Source: Dehalococcoidia bacterium (GTDB lineage Bacteria > Chloroflexota > Dehalococcoidia > GIF9 > UBA5629). Taken from it: DNA of 5,698 nucleotides. Both the position numbers and the translations under genes were made by a program. The DNA is taken from contig QYPU01000108.1 of the NCBI GenBank assembly GCA_007280145.1, forward strand, positions 1 to 5,698, read 5' to 3'. The notes under the pieces are model-generated. The model was not told the DNA's origin. It saw only the letters and a program-made list of their open reading frames with translations, and made no database searches. Positions 5,083-5,698 of this stretch are shown here, one piece after another. Within the stretch, counting starts at the first letter, position 1, and each line of letters opens with the position of its first letter.

Positions 5083-5472
5083 GTGAGGAAAGTAGTTGGG
5101 GTTGTAGCTGCGGCTTTAATATTGGCTGTATGTGTAGTTGGATGTGCTGGAGCGCAGACAGAAGGTGGCAACCTGCCAGGTGAGGAGTTACAAATCCTCA
5201 GCCATAGTATGACCACACACCAGTTTACCGGCGGCATGCCTGAAAGCACAGCCGTGGTTAAGGGCAGAGCCAGGAATGTTAGCAACTCTACCATCGCCTT
5301 TGCTTCAATAGCAGTTAATTTCTACGATAAAAACGGGAATCTCATAGATACTTCATCAGCTATAATGCAGAATCTGGGTCCGGGCGAAGTGTGGGATTTT
5401 AATGTACAATCCGCTGGCCCTGATGCCTGGAAGAGCGTGAGCTATGATATTGCAGCCAGCACGAATCAATAG
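5083..5472 (+). CDS. Small lipoprotein with FxLYD-like domain
   Basis: A 129-aa predicted lipoprotein. The signal peptide is RK followed by a hydrophobic stretch (residues 4-18) and the VVGC lipobox, with C21 as the lipid-modified cysteine. After a flexible segment (22-34), residues 35-110 match the pattern of FxLYD-type beta domains: a start like ELQILSHSM, then GRARNVSNSTIAFASIAVNFYDKNGNLIDTSSAIMQNLGPGEVWDFNV. Such domains are common in small surface lipoproteins; their ligand is generally unknown. The GTG start has AAGGAG at 5066-5071, 11 bases upstream, a slightly long spacing; no ATG lies near the signal peptide. It is preceded by a TATAAT box and followed by the next gene's own promoter, so the cluster is probably not a single operon. 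Domain assignment is from pattern recognition. Confidence 0.78.
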   Translation: MRKVVGVVAAALILAVCVVGCAGAQTEGGNLPGEELQILSHSMTTHQFTGGMPESTAVVKGRARNVSNSTIAFASIAVNFYDKNGNLIDTSSAIMQNLGPGEVWDFNVQSAGPDAWKSVSYDIAASTNQ

Positions 5473-5512
5473 CCCGTAATTTGGAAAGCCTGTAAATGAG
5501 TGGCAGACTATT

Positions 5513-5541
5513 TTGACATAGAGAAGATGCGGCGCTAATAT
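5513..5541 (+). promoter_or_regulatory. Strong sigma70-type promoter of the third lipoprotein gene
   Basis: A consensus TTGACA (5513-5518) and TAATAT (5536-5541) with a 17-bp spacer, the best promoter in the window. The predicted start near 5548 gives a leader of about 65 bases before the ATG at 5612, ending in the purine-rich AAGGAAGGGGG. Confidence 0.65.
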
Positions 5542-5611
5542 GTTGGAAAGTGAAGTCTGTTGTCGAGAGTGCTAAGTTGATTATACGCTTTCATTACAAG
5601 GAAGGGGGTAA

Positions 5612-5698
5612 ATGAAAATGAGCGTTTTTAAGAGTAGCTTAGGTATAGTCCTGGTGATGCTGGTTGTGGTAGCTATGCTGGGCAGTGCTTGTGGTCCA
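5612..5698 (+). CDS. Lipoprotein N-terminus, 3'-truncated by window edge
   Basis: 29 codons are visible before the sequence ends. They encode a short basic start (MKMSVFK), a hydrophobic core rich in V, L and M (about residues 10-23), and a GSAC lipobox with C27. The AAGGAAGGGGG at 5598-5608 acts as Shine-Dalgarno; its spacing to ATG 5612 is short (three bases), and the second in-frame ATG at 5618 would be nine bases away, so either may be used. The lipobox resembles that of the gene at 4549 (SACG in both). The mature domain is not visible, so its function cannot be inferred. Confidence 0.65.
   Translation, partial: MKMSVFKSSLGIVLVMLVVVAMLGSACGP

Overview
This window is a gene-dense bacterial chromosomal segment of moderate GC content. 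It holds six protein genes (two of them cut by the window edges), one possible mini-gene, and an unusual family of palindromic repeats. GTG and TTG starts, small lipoproteins in tandem, and the style of the ABC permease, DUF4405 protein and GlyA suggest an uncultured Chloroflexota (Dehalococcoidia-like) organism. That placement is an impression from protein style. There is no rRNA or other decisive marker in the window.

Layout. (1) 1-2128, plus strand: the 3' part of a large two-module FtsX/MacB-type ABC permease, whose stop overlaps the start of an endonuclease III-family DNA glycosylase/AP lyase by one base (TAATG), so the two are probably translationally coupled. (2) 2129-2482: a 354-bp gap holding one complete palindromic element, a second inverted repeat, a minus-strand 27-codon ORF with an ideal Shine-Dalgarno sequence, and a TATAAT box. 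(3) 2483-2773, plus: a 96-aa DUF4405-type, histidine-rich two-helix membrane protein. (4) 2843-4087, minus, convergent with it: glyA, serine hydroxymethyltransferase, with a good sigma70-type promoter that lies inside the longest ORF and points to a TTG start at 4087. (5) 4088-4548: a divergent intergenic region with three palindromic elements in tandem, a relic half-copy, and the promoter of the next gene. (6) 4549-5698, plus: three consecutive small lipoprotein genes (PKD/Ig-like, FxLYD-like, and one cut at the window end). The first and third have a complete promoter in front of them; the second has only a -10-like box.

The most interesting content is the repeat family. Each of the four copies is about 65 bp (94 bp in one copy) and consists of two inverted units, each starting with GTAG and followed by a short hairpin. 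This is the architecture of REPINs, paired REP sequences normally mobilised by RAYT (Y1 HUH, IS200/IS605-related) transposases. The outer stem and the left hairpin both show paired base changes between copies, which supports a conserved fold. No RAYT gene is in the window, so mobilisation in trans is an inference.

The genes do not form one pathway. They are an export or lipoprotein-handling permease with a DNA-repair gene, a small membrane cytochrome-like protein, a one-carbon metabolism enzyme, and an envelope lipoprotein cluster.
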